DNA of 64,000 nucleotides. Origin: Apoderus coryli (taxonomy: Eukaryota > Arthropoda > Insecta > Coleoptera > Attelabidae). The position numbers were made by a program, and so were the translations under genes. The notes under the pieces are model-generated. The model did no database searches. It saw only the letters and a list, made by a program, of their open reading frames with translations, and was not told where the DNA came from. The stretch is from NCBI GenBank assembly GCA_911728435.2, contig OU452203.1, positions 622,501 to 686,500 of the forward strand, given 5' to 3'. Shown one piece after another: positions 34,171 to 45,732 of the stretch (positions are counted from its first letter, which is position 1; every line of letters begins with the position of its first letter).

Positions 34171-36750
34171 TTAGTCAAAGCTGTATGTTTGCCTGAGGGG
34201 GCGTTTTAAATTGTCCATATGAACTTTAGTTTGTGATTCTGTAGAAACGGTTTTACGGTTTTCATTTACTGAGAGGATTTTGGTGGGTTTTAGGAATTTG
34301 TCTGTAAGTTTTTGTCTTATGTGTTTCTTAGGGTAGACTTTTTGGTTTTCTGTGAAAATATCGGGTTTATCTCGGTTTTCGTTAATTTTAGAAATAACCT
34401 TCTCTTTATTTCCAATTAGTTTTTCATTTATATTAGAGTATAAAAGACGAGCCTTTTCTTTATGATTATTAATATAGTCAGTTAGTAACATTTGGTCTAA
34501 TTTTATATCGAATGGATCATTATCAGAAATATGGCCGTTAATAACGTCTATAGGTTTAAATTTCGTAACAGAATGTATTGAGTTATTATATGCTAAAATG
34601 GCGTAAACCATTTTTTGACTTATTGGAGATTTTGAAAACTCTTGATTATTAAGGAGGCGAATGTGTTCGCTTAAAGTGGAATGGAGTCTTTCAACTTGCC
34701 CGTTAGATTGTGGGTGATACGGAGAGCAAAAATGAATTTTAATTTTATGGAGGTTTAGCATTTCAGTTACAACCGTATTTTTGAATTCAGTTCCATTATC
34801 TAATATAATTTATTCTGGGACACTATGATGAGAAAAGAAAATTAATAGTTTGTCAACAATTTCTGAAGCTGCAAGTGACTGAAGGCCATATGCTTGCGCA
34901 TATTTTGAAAAGCTGTCGATTATTGTAAGGAATTTGGTTTTTTCTAAAGTGTATACGTCTATATGAATTATTTGAAAAGGACGGGAAGCAGTAGGTGTGA
35001 CGTTCATTTGCATATTTATAGGGTGACGTTCGTATTTACTTCTTTGACAAATTTCACAATTGTTTATATAGGTTTGTACAGAGTCTTTTTGGTTTGGCCA
35101 ATAATATTTTTGTTTAATTCTTTCGAGGGTTTCGTCGATGCCTCTATGATTATTTTTTGATTCATGATACATTTTTATGATGTCAGAAATTTCAGTTTTA
35201 TCGGTAACGTCTATTAATTTCTTTAAACAACGTCTTAACTTTAGTGAAGGCCATTTGAATGTTTTTCTTATAACTTCGCAAAATGGTTCGTAAATATCTG
35301 ATTTTTCAAAATAAAGGTAATATTGCTTATCAGGCACGATAATTTCTTTAAATGTATTTAAAATATCGACATCAAAATTACTTTTGGAAATTTGGATGAT
35401 ATAGCGGCGTTTCTTTTCAAATAAGATTGTCAATTTTGGTTTTGCAGGGGAATGTAGTACTTGTTGTATAATTATTTGATTCGCACCGTAGTTTACAGGA
35501 ATATCATGTATTGGAATGTCGACTATGGGGTCTTCGTTTACGTTTGTATGTATAGTCATGTTATCGTTGTTCGCTGCATCATCATTAGGTACTGGGAGTT
35601 CTATGTCGTTGTATCGAGTGTTGTCAGTGTCGTCCACTTGGGCAATAGTTGAAATTTGGTCAGTGTTGTGGTCAGCTGTTTCGTTTTCTAGTTGTTTATT
35701 AAAGTCTTCGATATAATCTTTTAGGGAAAATTTTTCGTGCGTTTCTTTAGTGTGAATTTCGATGCGTGACAACGCGTCAGCATTAGTATTTAATCTACCT
35801 TTTTTGTACTTTATTTCGGGGAAATATTCATCTAGTTTTATGCGCCATCTTAACAATTTCGATCCGAGGTCTTTAGCCGAGAAAAGCCATTGGAGGGGTT
35901 TATGGTCGGTAATTAAATTTAATTTCCTTCCAAAAATGTAAGGCCTAAAATATTTGGTTGCCCATACCAAAGCTAAAAGTTCCTTTTCTGTGGTGGAATA
36001 GTTTCTTTCTGAGTCGTTGAGTGTACGTGAGGCGTATGCTACCGGGAGGTCTTGTCCTATGGGACCTTGTGAAAGAATTGCGCCTAAAGCTACATTGCTT
36101 GCATCTGTTGTAAGGTTGAATGGCTGTGAGAAGTCCGGATATTGTAAGATAGGTTCGTTTGTCAGTAAGTTCTTACAAAGTTCAAAGCATTCCACAAATT
36201 CTTTGTCGTGTTTAATTGTTGCTCCCTTTTTTAGACATTTCGTTAGTGGTTTGGTGATCTTAGCAAAGTCTTTAATGAATCTCCTGTAGTATCCGAGCAA
36301 TCCGAGGAATCCTTTAATTTGTTTGGTAGTTTTTGGAATTGGATATTTCTTTATACTTATTATTTTGTCAGGGTTTGGCCTAACGCCATCTGGTGTTACA
36401 ATATGTCCAAGATAGGCAACTTCTTTACGTAAAAATTCGCTTTTGTCCAACTGTATCTTGAAATTGGAGTTTCGAAGTCTTTGGAAAACGTCTTTGAGCG
36501 CGTCTAAATGCTCTTGGAGTGAGGTGGAGAACAAAATTATGTCATCCAGGTACACCAGGCATTTCTCATTTTGGATGCCACGAAGGATATTATCCATAAT
36601 TATTTGGAAGGTCGCTGGAGCGTTCTTCAGCCCAAATGGCATTCTTAAAAATTCATAATGTCCACGTTCTGTACTAAATGCAGTTTTTTCGATATCTTGT
36701 TCGTGCATTTGTATCTGGTGGAAGCCACTAGCCAGATCCAATGTGGTAAA
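34171..36750 (-). pseudogene. RT, RNase H and integrase, gypsy B
   Basis: Minus-strand Pol from the RT catalytic region to the integrase end. RT shows LASGFHQIQM and YLDD (CLVYLDDIILF); RNase H shows TTDASNVALGAIL and TDHKPL. The integrase HHCC (HRGIDETLERIKQ, CEICQ) and catalytic residues (IHIDVYT, LDNGTEF, NGQVERLHSTL) are visible. One in-frame TAA at 34810-34812 interrupts the integrase; the frame continues unchanged to 34171. A one-base frameshift near 36745-36760 separates it from the upstream protease/RT frame. Two point defects in an otherwise complete Pol. Confidence 0.88.
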
Positions 36751-37859
36751 ATATTGGCATTTGCCAATTTGTCCAGTATATCCGTGATATTAGGCAGTGG
36801 GTACCTATCGTCTAAGGTTTTAGCATTAAGTCCTCTGAAGTCTACTACAACACGCCATTTTTGTTGGCCGGAAGCGTCTGCCTTTTTGGGTACTACCCAG
36901 ATTGGTGAACTCCAAGGCGAGGTGCTTGGTTGGATGATTTGTTGGTCTAACATTTTAGTTATTTGTTTTTGGACTTCTTCCTTATGGATAGTTGGGTAAC
37001 GGTATGATTTGGTATAAACGGGGATTTCGTCCGTAGTTCTTATGCGATGTTTGATTTTACTTGTAAACGTCAGTTGATCATTTTCATTATAAAAAATGTC
37101 TGAATAATTTCTAATTAAATTTAAAATTTTTATTTTTTCTTCTTCATTTAGATGGTCTGTACGAAATTTGGAAAGGTCAAGTTTATTTGAAAATTTTGGG
37201 GATTCGTCAATATTGTTTAAATTTATTTCCGACATTACCTTAGAATTGAATTGTTCTACGCCTATGGGTTCTGATAGGTCTAACGTAATCGATTCACAGG
37301 TATTGTTTAAAATAGTTGTGAGTGCAAAGCCTTTTTTTGCAGTTGATAGTGATTCTGGGATTTCACAGTTATGAAATTTTTGATGTGGTATTATAATATC
37401 ACCATTTTTTATGGAAGTCCTAATCGTAATTACTTGTTCGACACGCGGTGGGATCGTTATATTGTTTAGTTCACATCTTGTTTTCTGGAATTGTAACTTA
37501 ATATGCGTGTACGGTGTAACTAAATAGTTGTTATTGTAGTCTAAAGTTGCTTGCAATAATTTTAAATTATCTAAACCTAAAAGTCCATCAAAAATATTAT
37601 GAAATTTAAATAGGTAGAATTTTAAATCTTTATTTTCGGGTAAATTAAATAATTTTGAAGCAGGCATAAGAACACTATGTCTATGAGCTGATTTCTGATA
37701 TACTGTAGACACAACGAATGGATCGTCTATTATTTTATTCGGAAATAACTTTTTGGCAAGAATCGGGTCCAAAAATGAATTACTTGAACCGGAATCTATC
37801 AAAATTTTAAGGTTATTTTCTGGAAATATAATGTAGGATAATTCGTTAGGGTTGGACAT
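36751..37859 (-). pseudogene. Protease and RT N-terminus, gypsy B
   Basis: Begins at ATG 37859 just after gag. The protease motif LIDSGSSNSFLDP is near residues 16-28, GLLGLDN further on, then the RT N-terminus with SSPIWVVPKK and KWRVVVDFRGLN. It runs into the frameshift near 36750; after that the original frame is nonsense to 36645. Closely parallels the same region of gypsy A. Confidence 0.85.
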
Positions 37860-37882
37860 ATTAAAAGATATTGTAGGTGTTT

Positions 37883-38424
37883 CTAACCGTTCGGGGTTTC
37901 CTGGCCGTCCTGTCGAAAATTTGAAGCATTTTCTACAGGCTGATTATTAACTGGTTGTTCTTGTTGAGGTAGGTCATCGCAGGAGTGTTCGTATTGGTTA
38001 GGATATGCAGAGTAGAAATCTTGATATTGGTTAGGTTCATTGTACTGGCTCTCATCGTAATAATAGTCTTGTTGAGGTAGGTCATGTGATTCTACATTGT
38101 ATAGTTCTTCAAAAGTGAATTTAGGTGGGTTATAATTATTATTAGGTTGATTTGTAAAGGGTTTAAATTGAGAAGTTTCTATGCCAGACATGGGTGTGGG
38201 TGTAGGTTGTTTTACATTTTGAGGTTTAAAAACATTAGTTCCATTGTTATTTAGTCTGCCAAACACTTGCGAGTTTGTGGGGAATCTTGTTCCGTTAAAA
38301 CGAGGTCGAATATTAACCGACTGTGGAGAAAAATTCGTTCGAAAAGCATTGTTTGAAGTTTGATAATTAAAAGGTCTTTGTGAAAAGTTAGTTTGAAAGG
38401 GTCGCGTATATAGGTTTTGTTGCA
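37883..38424 (-). pseudogene. Gag C-terminus, gypsy B
   Basis: The Pro/Asn/Phe-rich C-terminal part of a Gag, with PTPTPMSGIETSQF matching gypsy A's PTPTPMSVQTSQTF, then an Asp/Tyr/Gln-rich end. The capsid domain and start are deleted at about 38424, the junction with gypsy A env. A few residues upstream of the junction read by chance into A's sequence. Confidence 0.82.
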
Positions 38425-38875
38425 TGACCTGCCAAATAATTGTCAAATAGCAACCGATCATCAATCAATACTAAATAAACGAAAATCAATAATAAACATA
38501 CCGCCAATTCTATTTCCGGATCTCGAAGAAAATACTAAAATGCTGCCTACACTCAATTTAACAATTCATATGAACCAAGTGAAGCTACATGGACTTTACG
38601 AAATTGAAGATGAAATTAAATCAAATCAGCCAAAAATGTTTTACGAGAATATATTTGAACCACCCAGTATATGGACTACCATTATATACGTAATACTTCT
38701 CGTCATTGCTGCTACGTATATATACCGCTTATTATGTTCAAGAAAGTCGAATTCAAACAAAGAAGAAAGAAGAGAGACCAAGAGTGAAGATTTGGAACTC
38801 CAACAGGTTCAACTACCCCGTCATCGTGGAGTTGAAGCTAAGGGGGAAGGTGTTATGTCATCCTCTAACAGATAA
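38425..38875 (+). pseudogene. Env C-terminus, gypsy A
   Basis: The C-terminal ~150 residues of an F-like Env: a Cys-containing turn, a conserved Leu-rich stretch (LPTLNLTIHMNQVKL), a transmembrane segment (TTIIYVILLVIAATYIY) and a Lys/Glu-rich tail. It aligns with the end of element B's Env. The N-terminal two thirds, including any cleavage site, are missing. The frame runs about 25 bases into the 3' LTR; a purine tract (AAGGGGGAAGG) precedes the LTR. Confidence 0.8.
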
Positions 38876-39046
38876 ATTGATGAACTTGCATTTATTCTGC
38901 TTACTTAAGTTACCGTAGTTTATAAAAAGTGTTTTTGTTATGTATTGTAGTTAGTTAGAGTCATAACATAAATCCAGTAAATTGTAATTTTTGAAAAATA
39001 AAAATAATTTTTAAAAACGAATTTTGACAAAGTAGTTACATAATTT
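38851..39046 (+). repeat. 3' LTR of gypsy A
   Basis: 196 bp matching the 5' LTR, with a ~13-bp deletion. It is preceded by the polypurine tract and followed by the TGCT target duplication (39047-39050). Confidence 0.92.
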
Positions 39047-39690
39047 GCTGTTAAATCTGTTCCTCAAAAGAATATAAATTTGCCAACTTTAAACATACCC
39101 CAATTTGATGGAAACTATGACAGTTGGTTGTAATTTTTTGACACATTTTCAGCTTTAGTTCATAATAATAATTCACTAACAAATACACAAAAATTTTATT
39201 TTTTACAATCTTCCTTAAAGGGTTCAGCGCAAAATTTAATTCACTCGGTACAAATATCTGACGCAAATTATATTGTAGCGTGGAATCTAATTTGTAACAG
39301 GTACGATAACAAACGCGTTATTGTTAATTGTCATGTCAAATCAATTTTTGACATTCCAGTTTTGACAAAAGAAACCAGTGGCGGACTGAGGAATTTATTG
39401 GACAATTTACAAAAACATATGCGATGTTTAGAATCGCTCGGTCAGCCTACATCAAGCTGGGACACTTTAGTTATTCACATCATTTTGTCAAAACTAGATT
39501 TATCTATTAGACGTGAATGGGAAAATTCTATCACTGGCACGGATTTACCTCCTTATTCACAATTTATAGATTTTTTAACGAAGAGATGTCAACTTTTAGA
39601 AGCCATTGCAGTTTCTGAAAATAAATCAATTAAACTTTTAAACAAAACTGAACAAAAAATGTATTCACATATTGCTACAAAAAAGCAATG
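39047..39690 (+). pseudogene. BEL/Pao Gag, remainder
   Basis: Continues the Gag interrupted at 26949. An early TAA near 39129 (after DGNYDSWL) and a possible shift are followed by a long open stretch from 39362, with typical Pao-family Gag content (LRNLLDNLQKHMRCLESLGQ, DTLVIHIILSKLD). The zinc-knuckle and protease region is missing; the frame passes directly into RT sequence near 39690, so about 1 kb has been deleted. Confidence 0.78.
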
Positions 39691-41175
39691 CGTAGAATTC
39701 ATGAACGAATATGAAAATATGGGTCATATGACGTTAATTGATAGTGATTCAGATAATTCAGATCATATAACCTACCTCACCATTTCGTCACTCGCGAGTC
39801 AAGTTTAACTACCAAACTCCGAGTGGTTTTTGATGCATCAGGAAAATCCTCCTCCGGATATTCATTAAACGATATTCTTTTAGTTGGTCCAACAATTCAG
39901 GACGACCTTTTTTCTATTTTAATTAGATTTTGACGATACAACTTCGTTATTATGGCTGACATAGCTAAAATGTATAGGCAAGTTAATGTCGAATTTAATC
40001 AGCGTGATCTTCAAAGGATTGTTTGGGGAAATAATTCCAATGAAGAGTTACGTCATTTTAAACTTAATACCATTACATATGGTACTTCTTCTGCACCTTT
40101 CTTAGCGATTCGTACACTTCATCAAGTTGCATTTGATAATAAAATCAATTCTCCTAAAGCTTGCAATGTCATTCTCAAAGATTTTTATGTTGACGACTTA
40201 ATTACTGGTACCAATTCAATTGAGGAAGCCATTACTCTGAAAATTGAATTACAAGAAATACTTGATAAAGCCGGTTTTGGACTTCGTAAGTGGGCATCCA
40301 ACGAAAAACGTATCTTAACTACTACCTCTCATCCAAATATTTCACAATATTTTATTACTAATGATGATAAAATTAAAACTTTAGGTCTTATTTGGGATAC
40401 AAATTCAGATTTTCTTACTTACAGTGTTAACCTACAAGATGATTATTTATCAACTAAAAGAGTAACAAAACGATTAATTTCATCGATAATATCTCAAATA
40501 TTTGATCCGCTTGGAAACATTGGTCCTGTTATTATTCAAGCAAAAATTATTTTACAAAGACGTTGGCAACTTAAATTAGATTGGGATGTTACTATACCAA
40601 CTAACCTCTGTAAAATGTGGCAAGAGTTCGAAGCCCAAATCCGTACTTTAAATCAAATAAAAATACATAGGCAAGCTCTCATAACTTCATCCATAGAAAT
40701 CGAACTTCATGGTTTTTTTATATGCTTAAAATCAATAAATAATTTACACGAATGCAAAGTTCAACTTTTATGCGCCAAATCACGTGTCGCACCTTTAAAA
40801 AGTTTAACTATACCTCTTCTTGAGTTGTGCGTTGCACAACTCATGAAGAAAGTAAGTAGTTCACTGAACACTAATATTTCAAATATCTATTTTTGGTGTG
40901 AATCAACCATTGTTCTATCTTGGTTACATTTCCAACCCAACGAATTAAAACCATTTGTGGCAAATAGAGTCAGTCAAATACAACAAATTTCTTCTATAAG
41001 TAATTGGGCTCACGTTGCTTCAGCTGATAACGCTGCAGATATCATATCAAGAGGAGCAAGTCCAAATACTCTTTTAAACTGTAGTTTATGGTGGTTAGGA
41101 TCAGAGTGGCTTTTACATAGCTACGAATTCTGGCCTAAAACTGCAATTGCTGTGAAAGAATTGCCAGAAAAATGA
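39691..41175 (+). pseudogene. BEL/Pao reverse transcriptase and RNase H region
   Basis: Pao-type RT starting at EFMNEYENMGHM, then KLRVVFDASGKSSSG and ADIAKMYRQVNV (catalytic Asp). The polymerase YVDD-type site is FYVDDLITG near 40185-40210. It is followed by the RNase H-like region with FDPLGNIGPV and ADNAADIISRG, characteristic of this family. Defects: frameshift near 39775, stop near 39932, a small gap near 40715 in RNase H and a TGA at 41173. It is not functional. Confidence 0.85.
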
Positions 41176-41870
41176 AATTGTTCTCAATTCTCATTACTCA
41201 GTGTAGACTCGTTTGATTTATTTGACAAATATTCGTCACTTATAAAACTACAGCGTGTTGTCGCTTATTGTTTACGATTTATAAAAAATACAAGTATAAA
41301 TCTTAAAATTAAACTAGTTGGAACACTAACTGAAAATGAACTCAACGAGTCACTAAATAAACTTGCAAAATTAGCTCAACAACAGGAATTTTCCAAGGAC
41401 ATTTATTTTCTTAAAAAATATAACTCAGGTAAACCAAACAGTAAACTTAAATCTCTAAATCCATTCTTAGATGCTGAAGGCATAATACGAGTTGGTGGCC
41501 GTATAAGAAATTCATCATTTATTATAGTTATCAACAAAAACATCCGATTGTACTATCAGGTAAACACAAATTAACAAAGCTAATTATTCGATTTGAACAT
41601 GAAAGTAATTTAGATGCAGGTATACAGGCAACACTAAATATTATTCGAACTCGATTTTGGCCACTAGACGGCAAAAATACGGTTCGAGGTATATTACGAA
41701 AATGTGTAATTTGTTTCCGGGCAAATCCTATAAGTATAACACAGCAAATGGGTGACTTACCGGAAAATCGATTAAAACATATTAGACCATTTTTTAATTA
41801 TTGTGGTTTCGACTATGCTGGTCCGTTTTATATAAAAGACGGGAAAATGCGTAACCGCCCAGTAAACACA
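41176..41870 (+). pseudogene. BEL/Pao integrase, truncated
   Basis: After the TGA the same frame goes on (GGRIRNSSF), then shifts near 41530. The zinc-binding part (HKLTKLIIRFEHE, CVICFRANP) and the first catalytic Asp region (FDYAGPFYIKDGKMRN) are present. Coding stops at about 41870; the rest of integrase is absent and unrelated AACGTT-rich sequence follows. Confidence 0.8.
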
Positions 41871-43548
41871 TATACGTAAATTAAACGTTGCTTTAACGTG
41901 TCAATCGTTGATAATTGGTCTTACGTTAGAAAAGTGACGGTTTATTTTAAGTTTAATTTTACACCGTTCAATTTAAACGTTATAGACACATGGTGTTATT
42001 ATCTAAATACAACTACCTACATTTATTATGTTTAAGTAACGTTGTATACGTATTATAAATAAACCATAAAATAAAAACGTTTGTTTTAGGTGTTTTTTAA
42101 ACGCGTGTCAAACATTGTCAAAATTAAAAACGTTTATAAAATGTTCTTTATGTAATTTATAATAAACCGATATTTATAGCTTAAATAACGTTAGAAAATG
42201 TTCATTAGGAGCGCATAATTTTTAGAGGCAACAATGAAAACTGCGTAAAATAAAACAACTTTAGTTTTAAATATTTCCAAACTTTTATAATATACAAATT
42301 TATATTTCAAAATCACACGACATGTTTCGTCCACACAGATAAAGCCACTGTGTGGACGAAACATGTCGTGTGATTTTGAAATATAAATTTGTATATTATA
42401 AAAGTTTGGAAATATTTAAAACTAAAGTTGTTTTATTTTACGCAGTTATAATGAATTTCCAACAAGTATCGGCTAATTCTATTCAAATATTCAACAATGA
42501 AAACGTTAAAATTACGTTTTTTAAGTATTTTATAATTATTCTAAAATTACAGTTAAGGTAACGTGTAAAATATCCCATAAAAATTCTTATTGCTTAATAT
42601 GGGAATATTCAAAACGTTTATATATTGTTTATGAAGTATGTTATCACAATTACAATTGTACCTACAATTAGAAGAACGTGTGAAATTATTCTTAAAATGA
42701 ACAATATTTAAAGTGGGAAATTTTAAAACGTTGATTATTACGATTCCAAATACTTTTAAAAAATGTGTCAATGAATCGTTTGATGTAAAACTAGAATTAT
42801 TGAAATAACAACGAATATTACGTCCTAAATGTATTTTCAAAAATCTAGAATATATAAAGGTTTAACCTTAATTTACCTACCAGTTGAAACAGTAAAACAA
42901 ACACTTTATATGTAAGTAAATCCCTAATATACCTATGTAGTTAGTTTACTTTTGAAACCACCATTTAAAAGGTGTTTAAATTGTATAACTTTACACTAAT
43001 TTAAACGACATTGTAAGTCAGAACGTTTCCTAGTTTCCAATGCTATCCCATTCTTATCTCGGACATAGTGTACATAACAAATTGAAAAAAAGTGTTTATC
43101 AAAAACTTCCTACTACAACTAGCTATACCTATCGGTATTCTAAATTTACAAGAGTATAATGCCAAATATGTGTTAACATGTTTATTAAATCTTATAAAGA
43201 TTTGTTGGGTTTTTTCTCTTTTTTTTAATCAAATATGTAAGTTTCAGAATAGTTTTACAACATATTTTTTCCAATCTTGAATAAGAAGTTAAAAATAAGT
43301 GGAATTATACCTACTTAAATACCTAGTAACCGGCCCAAGCAATCACAAAAAAATGTTTTTGTTTTTGCTATATGAACACCTGTTTGTGTAGTTTCACACA
43401 TTTCAAACGTTGCTTGAACGTTGAAGGCAGGCCGTTGTTACACCATTAAATTATAAAGCATATGATTGGCCGAAAACGTATGTGAAGGTCGTAATGTTTG
43501 GTAGTGAATAAAATCATACAGTTGTTTTTTAACAGCGATATAAAGATA
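41871..43548. other. AACGTT-rich block of unknown nature
   Basis: No gene seen. The palindromic hexamer AACGTT occurs 12 times between 41884 and 43422, against roughly one per 4-5 kb elsewhere in the window. A 17-mer near the left edge (AAACGTTGCTTTAACGT, 41883) recurs with one change near the right (43405). It contains the perfect palindrome at 42239-42447. It lies between the broken BEL integrase and a mariner relic, so it may be an undescribed insertion. Confidence 0.6.
42239..42447. repeat. Perfect inverted repeat, 100-bp arms, 9-bp spacer
   Basis: 42239-42338 is the exact reverse complement of 42348-42447; the spacer is ATAAAGCCA. No mismatch was found in 100 bp. Such a structure would form a long hairpin in single-stranded DNA or RNA. 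No coding capacity. Confidence 0.95.
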
Positions 43549-45040
43549 TACAGGGTGGTCCAACTTTTACCTCCATAAATTTTAGAATCGATAGATATTC
43601 GACAAATAATGTGAGTTTGGTTAATAAACTATGTGCCAAAAATGCTTCGTAACAAAGTTACAGGGTGTTGAAATTTAAGAAACTAATTCGAATTTTATTA
43701 ATATCTTTATAACCAATTGAGATATTTTAATGAAATTTGGCTAGTATGGAGAGGTGATCTAGCTTCATTTTTTCATGTAACAATATTATTGTTATTTCCA
43801 GCAGTGGCGTGCGTACGGCTACCGATTGCGATATTTTTAATGAAAAAACTGATACGCCACTGATTTATCTCAAAATAAAAATTATATCTGCAATTCCTAT
43901 TCAATTTAAAAGAAAAAAGTACTCTTGGCCTTTTTTTGTATGACGCAACATTTTCGAGTAAAAAAAAAAAATCGTCTAAACCAAATGTATTGAAAATCAA
44001 CATAAAAATATCATACCATTACATGTTTTAACAGATTTTACAGTTGTTTTTTTTACAGAAACTGTTCAAAATGACTATCGTCATTGTCAATACACAATTG
44101 GCATCTTCTGGTGATGCTATTAATTGCTGCCGATTAAATGTGATTGTTACGATGCAACTCATCACAAGCTTCTTGAATTTTTAAGACTAATTCTTTGCGT
44201 TTTCGCACCGGCACCCTATACACATTTTCTTTTAGGTAGCTGCAAATAAAGAAATCAAGTGGAGTCAAGTCAAGCGACCTTGGGGGCCAAGATATAAGTT
44301 CCTCATGATTATTTTCGACTTGTCCAGGGAAACGGCTAATCCATTGATTTCCGTAATGCTCTGTTATCTAGTTTCTCACATTCCGACCGAAATGTGCTGG
44401 TGCTCCATCCATTTGAAACCAACCATTCGTATGTAAATGAAGTGGCACGTCATCCCTTAAATCATTTAAATTAGTCTGTAAAAAGTCTAAAAATAATTGT
44501 GCCGAGACCCTAGCTGGTAAAAAGAATGGTCCGAGGAGATTATTGGATATTACTCCTAGCCACACGTTCACACTGAATGGGTGTTGAAACTTTCTCGCTC
44601 ACACTTCGTATGGTTTGTGTTGTGACCAAATATGAAAGTTGTGGTAATTCGTTATACCAGTTCTTGTAAATGAAGCTTCATCAGTCCAGCAAACCTTATG
44701 CAGGAAATCTCTATCTACTTGAAATTTATTCAATAACCATTTGCAATAGTTATGCCTTTAATCATCCTCAGGCAATACATCTTGCACAGCACTAAAATGG
44801 TAAGCATTTTTACCATCTTTATGAAGTGACTTAAGAATGGTTGACCTTGATATGTAAAGCATGACAGCAGTTCTTCGTGAATGTAGGTTTGGATTTCGAT
44901 CAAACGTTCTCAAAATACGCCTTTCATCCGCCAAATTGTTTCTTCTAGGGCGCTGTCTATTGTTTTTTTATGTTAAAAGTAGTATTTAAACCTCGTTCTC
45001 GAAATGCCCGATGACCTTGAGAGAAAACTTCTCTCGTTGG
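43549..45040 (-). pseudogene. Decayed Tc1/mariner-type element, minus strand
   Basis: One end, TATACAGGGTGGTCC, lies at 43547-43560. On the minus strand the transposase is recognisable in pieces: an N-terminal helix-turn-helix region with stops (44780-45030), NVWLGVISNNLLGPFFLP and QMDGAPAHFGRNVRN (44368-44571, second catalytic Asp), then a TAG and the third Asp region (SLDLTPLDFF) near 44250-44280. Several frameshifts and stops; the other end is missing at the BEL LTR scrap. It is a different family from the copy at 15732. Confidence 0.82.
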
Positions 45041-45041
45041 T

Positions 45042-45135
45042 TATATAAAAGTTAGTTGCTATGGTTGTAAAGAACAAAAGTGGAGAATAAACAAGAGTAA
45101 AAAATTGCTGTTGCAAATCAAATTTTATCCTTCAA
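45042..45135 (+). repeat. BEL/Pao LTR scrap
   Basis: Matches 26328-26415 with a few changes and a 4-bp insertion (AAAGTTAGTTGCTATGG to TTTTATCCTT). Probably the end of the 3' LTR of the BEL element at 26.3 kb, cut on its left by the mariner relic. Confidence 0.65.
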
Positions 45136-45189
45136 AAATTGATAATAAAAGAAAAACTAGAATAATACAGTCCACTTATCCAACACATC

Positions 45190-45732
45190 TTTTACTATAA
45201 GATATAACATATAGTATTTAAAAGATTACTTTGTATTCGTAATCCTAATCTTAAAGTATTAGTATTTTTGTAATTCTCATTTTATGTTTTATTTAATTAT
45301 ATTTTTTAAATATTGGTAATCTAATTTAGTGTCAAATCATTAAATAAAATCTCTTTGAATATGTCCACATCACACTGAATGAATTATCCCTGCTTTTTTA
45401 AGCACTATCTTAGTAACAATACAAATTTTATTACTATTTTCGTACAGGTAGGTTCAAAATGAGTGGGTCTTCCCGTAACCTGTACGAAAATAGTTATAAA
45501 ATTTGTATTGTTACTAAGATAGTGGTTAAAAAAACAGGTATAATTCTTTCAGTGTGATGTGGACATATTCAAAGAGATTTTATTTAATGATTCGACCCTA
45601 AATTAGATTACCAATATTTATATATTTAAATAAAACATAACATGAGAATTATAAAAATACTAATACTTTAAGATCAGGATTACGAATATTAAGTAATCTT
45701 TTAAATACTATATGTTATATCGTAAAATATGC
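45190..45732. mobile_element. Fold-back element with ~255-bp arms
   Basis: Left arm (about 45192-45448) and right arm (45479-45732) are inverted copies with roughly 5-10% differences; the loop is ~30 bp around TAGGTTCAAAATGAGTGGG. No gene and no clear terminal motif. A fold-back MITE or an inverted duplication; target duplications not identified. Confidence 0.8.

Larger units (their letters stand above)
32536..38424 (-). mobile_element. Gypsy B: errantivirus-like element, 5'-truncated, inside A
   Basis: On the minus strand, from right to left: end of gag, protease, RT, RNase H, integrase, env, polypurine tract and one LTR. The 5' LTR, leader and most of gag are missing. The right border abuts the env C-terminus of gypsy A, which has lost its N-terminal two thirds. 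One insertion into A followed by one deletion spanning B's 5' end and A's env start would explain both losses. B is a related but distinct family: similar proteins, dissimilar LTR. Confidence 0.9.
26950..39046 (+). mobile_element. Gypsy A: errantivirus-like Ty3/gypsy, itself invaded
   Basis: Two LTRs (26950-27158, 38851-39046), primer site, leader, gag, pol and the C-terminal part of an env, in the order of insect errantiviruses. The flanking 4-bp duplication TGCT lies at 26946-26949 and 39047-39050. The host BEL gag frame rejoins cleanly when the element is removed. Element B sits on the minus strand inside it and most of env is missing. With two frameshifts in pol, it is not functional as it stands. 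Confidence 0.93.

Noticed and set aside
34963..37374. Several plus-strand frames across element B
   Set aside because: They lie opposite the clear minus-strand pol of element B and have no independent support.
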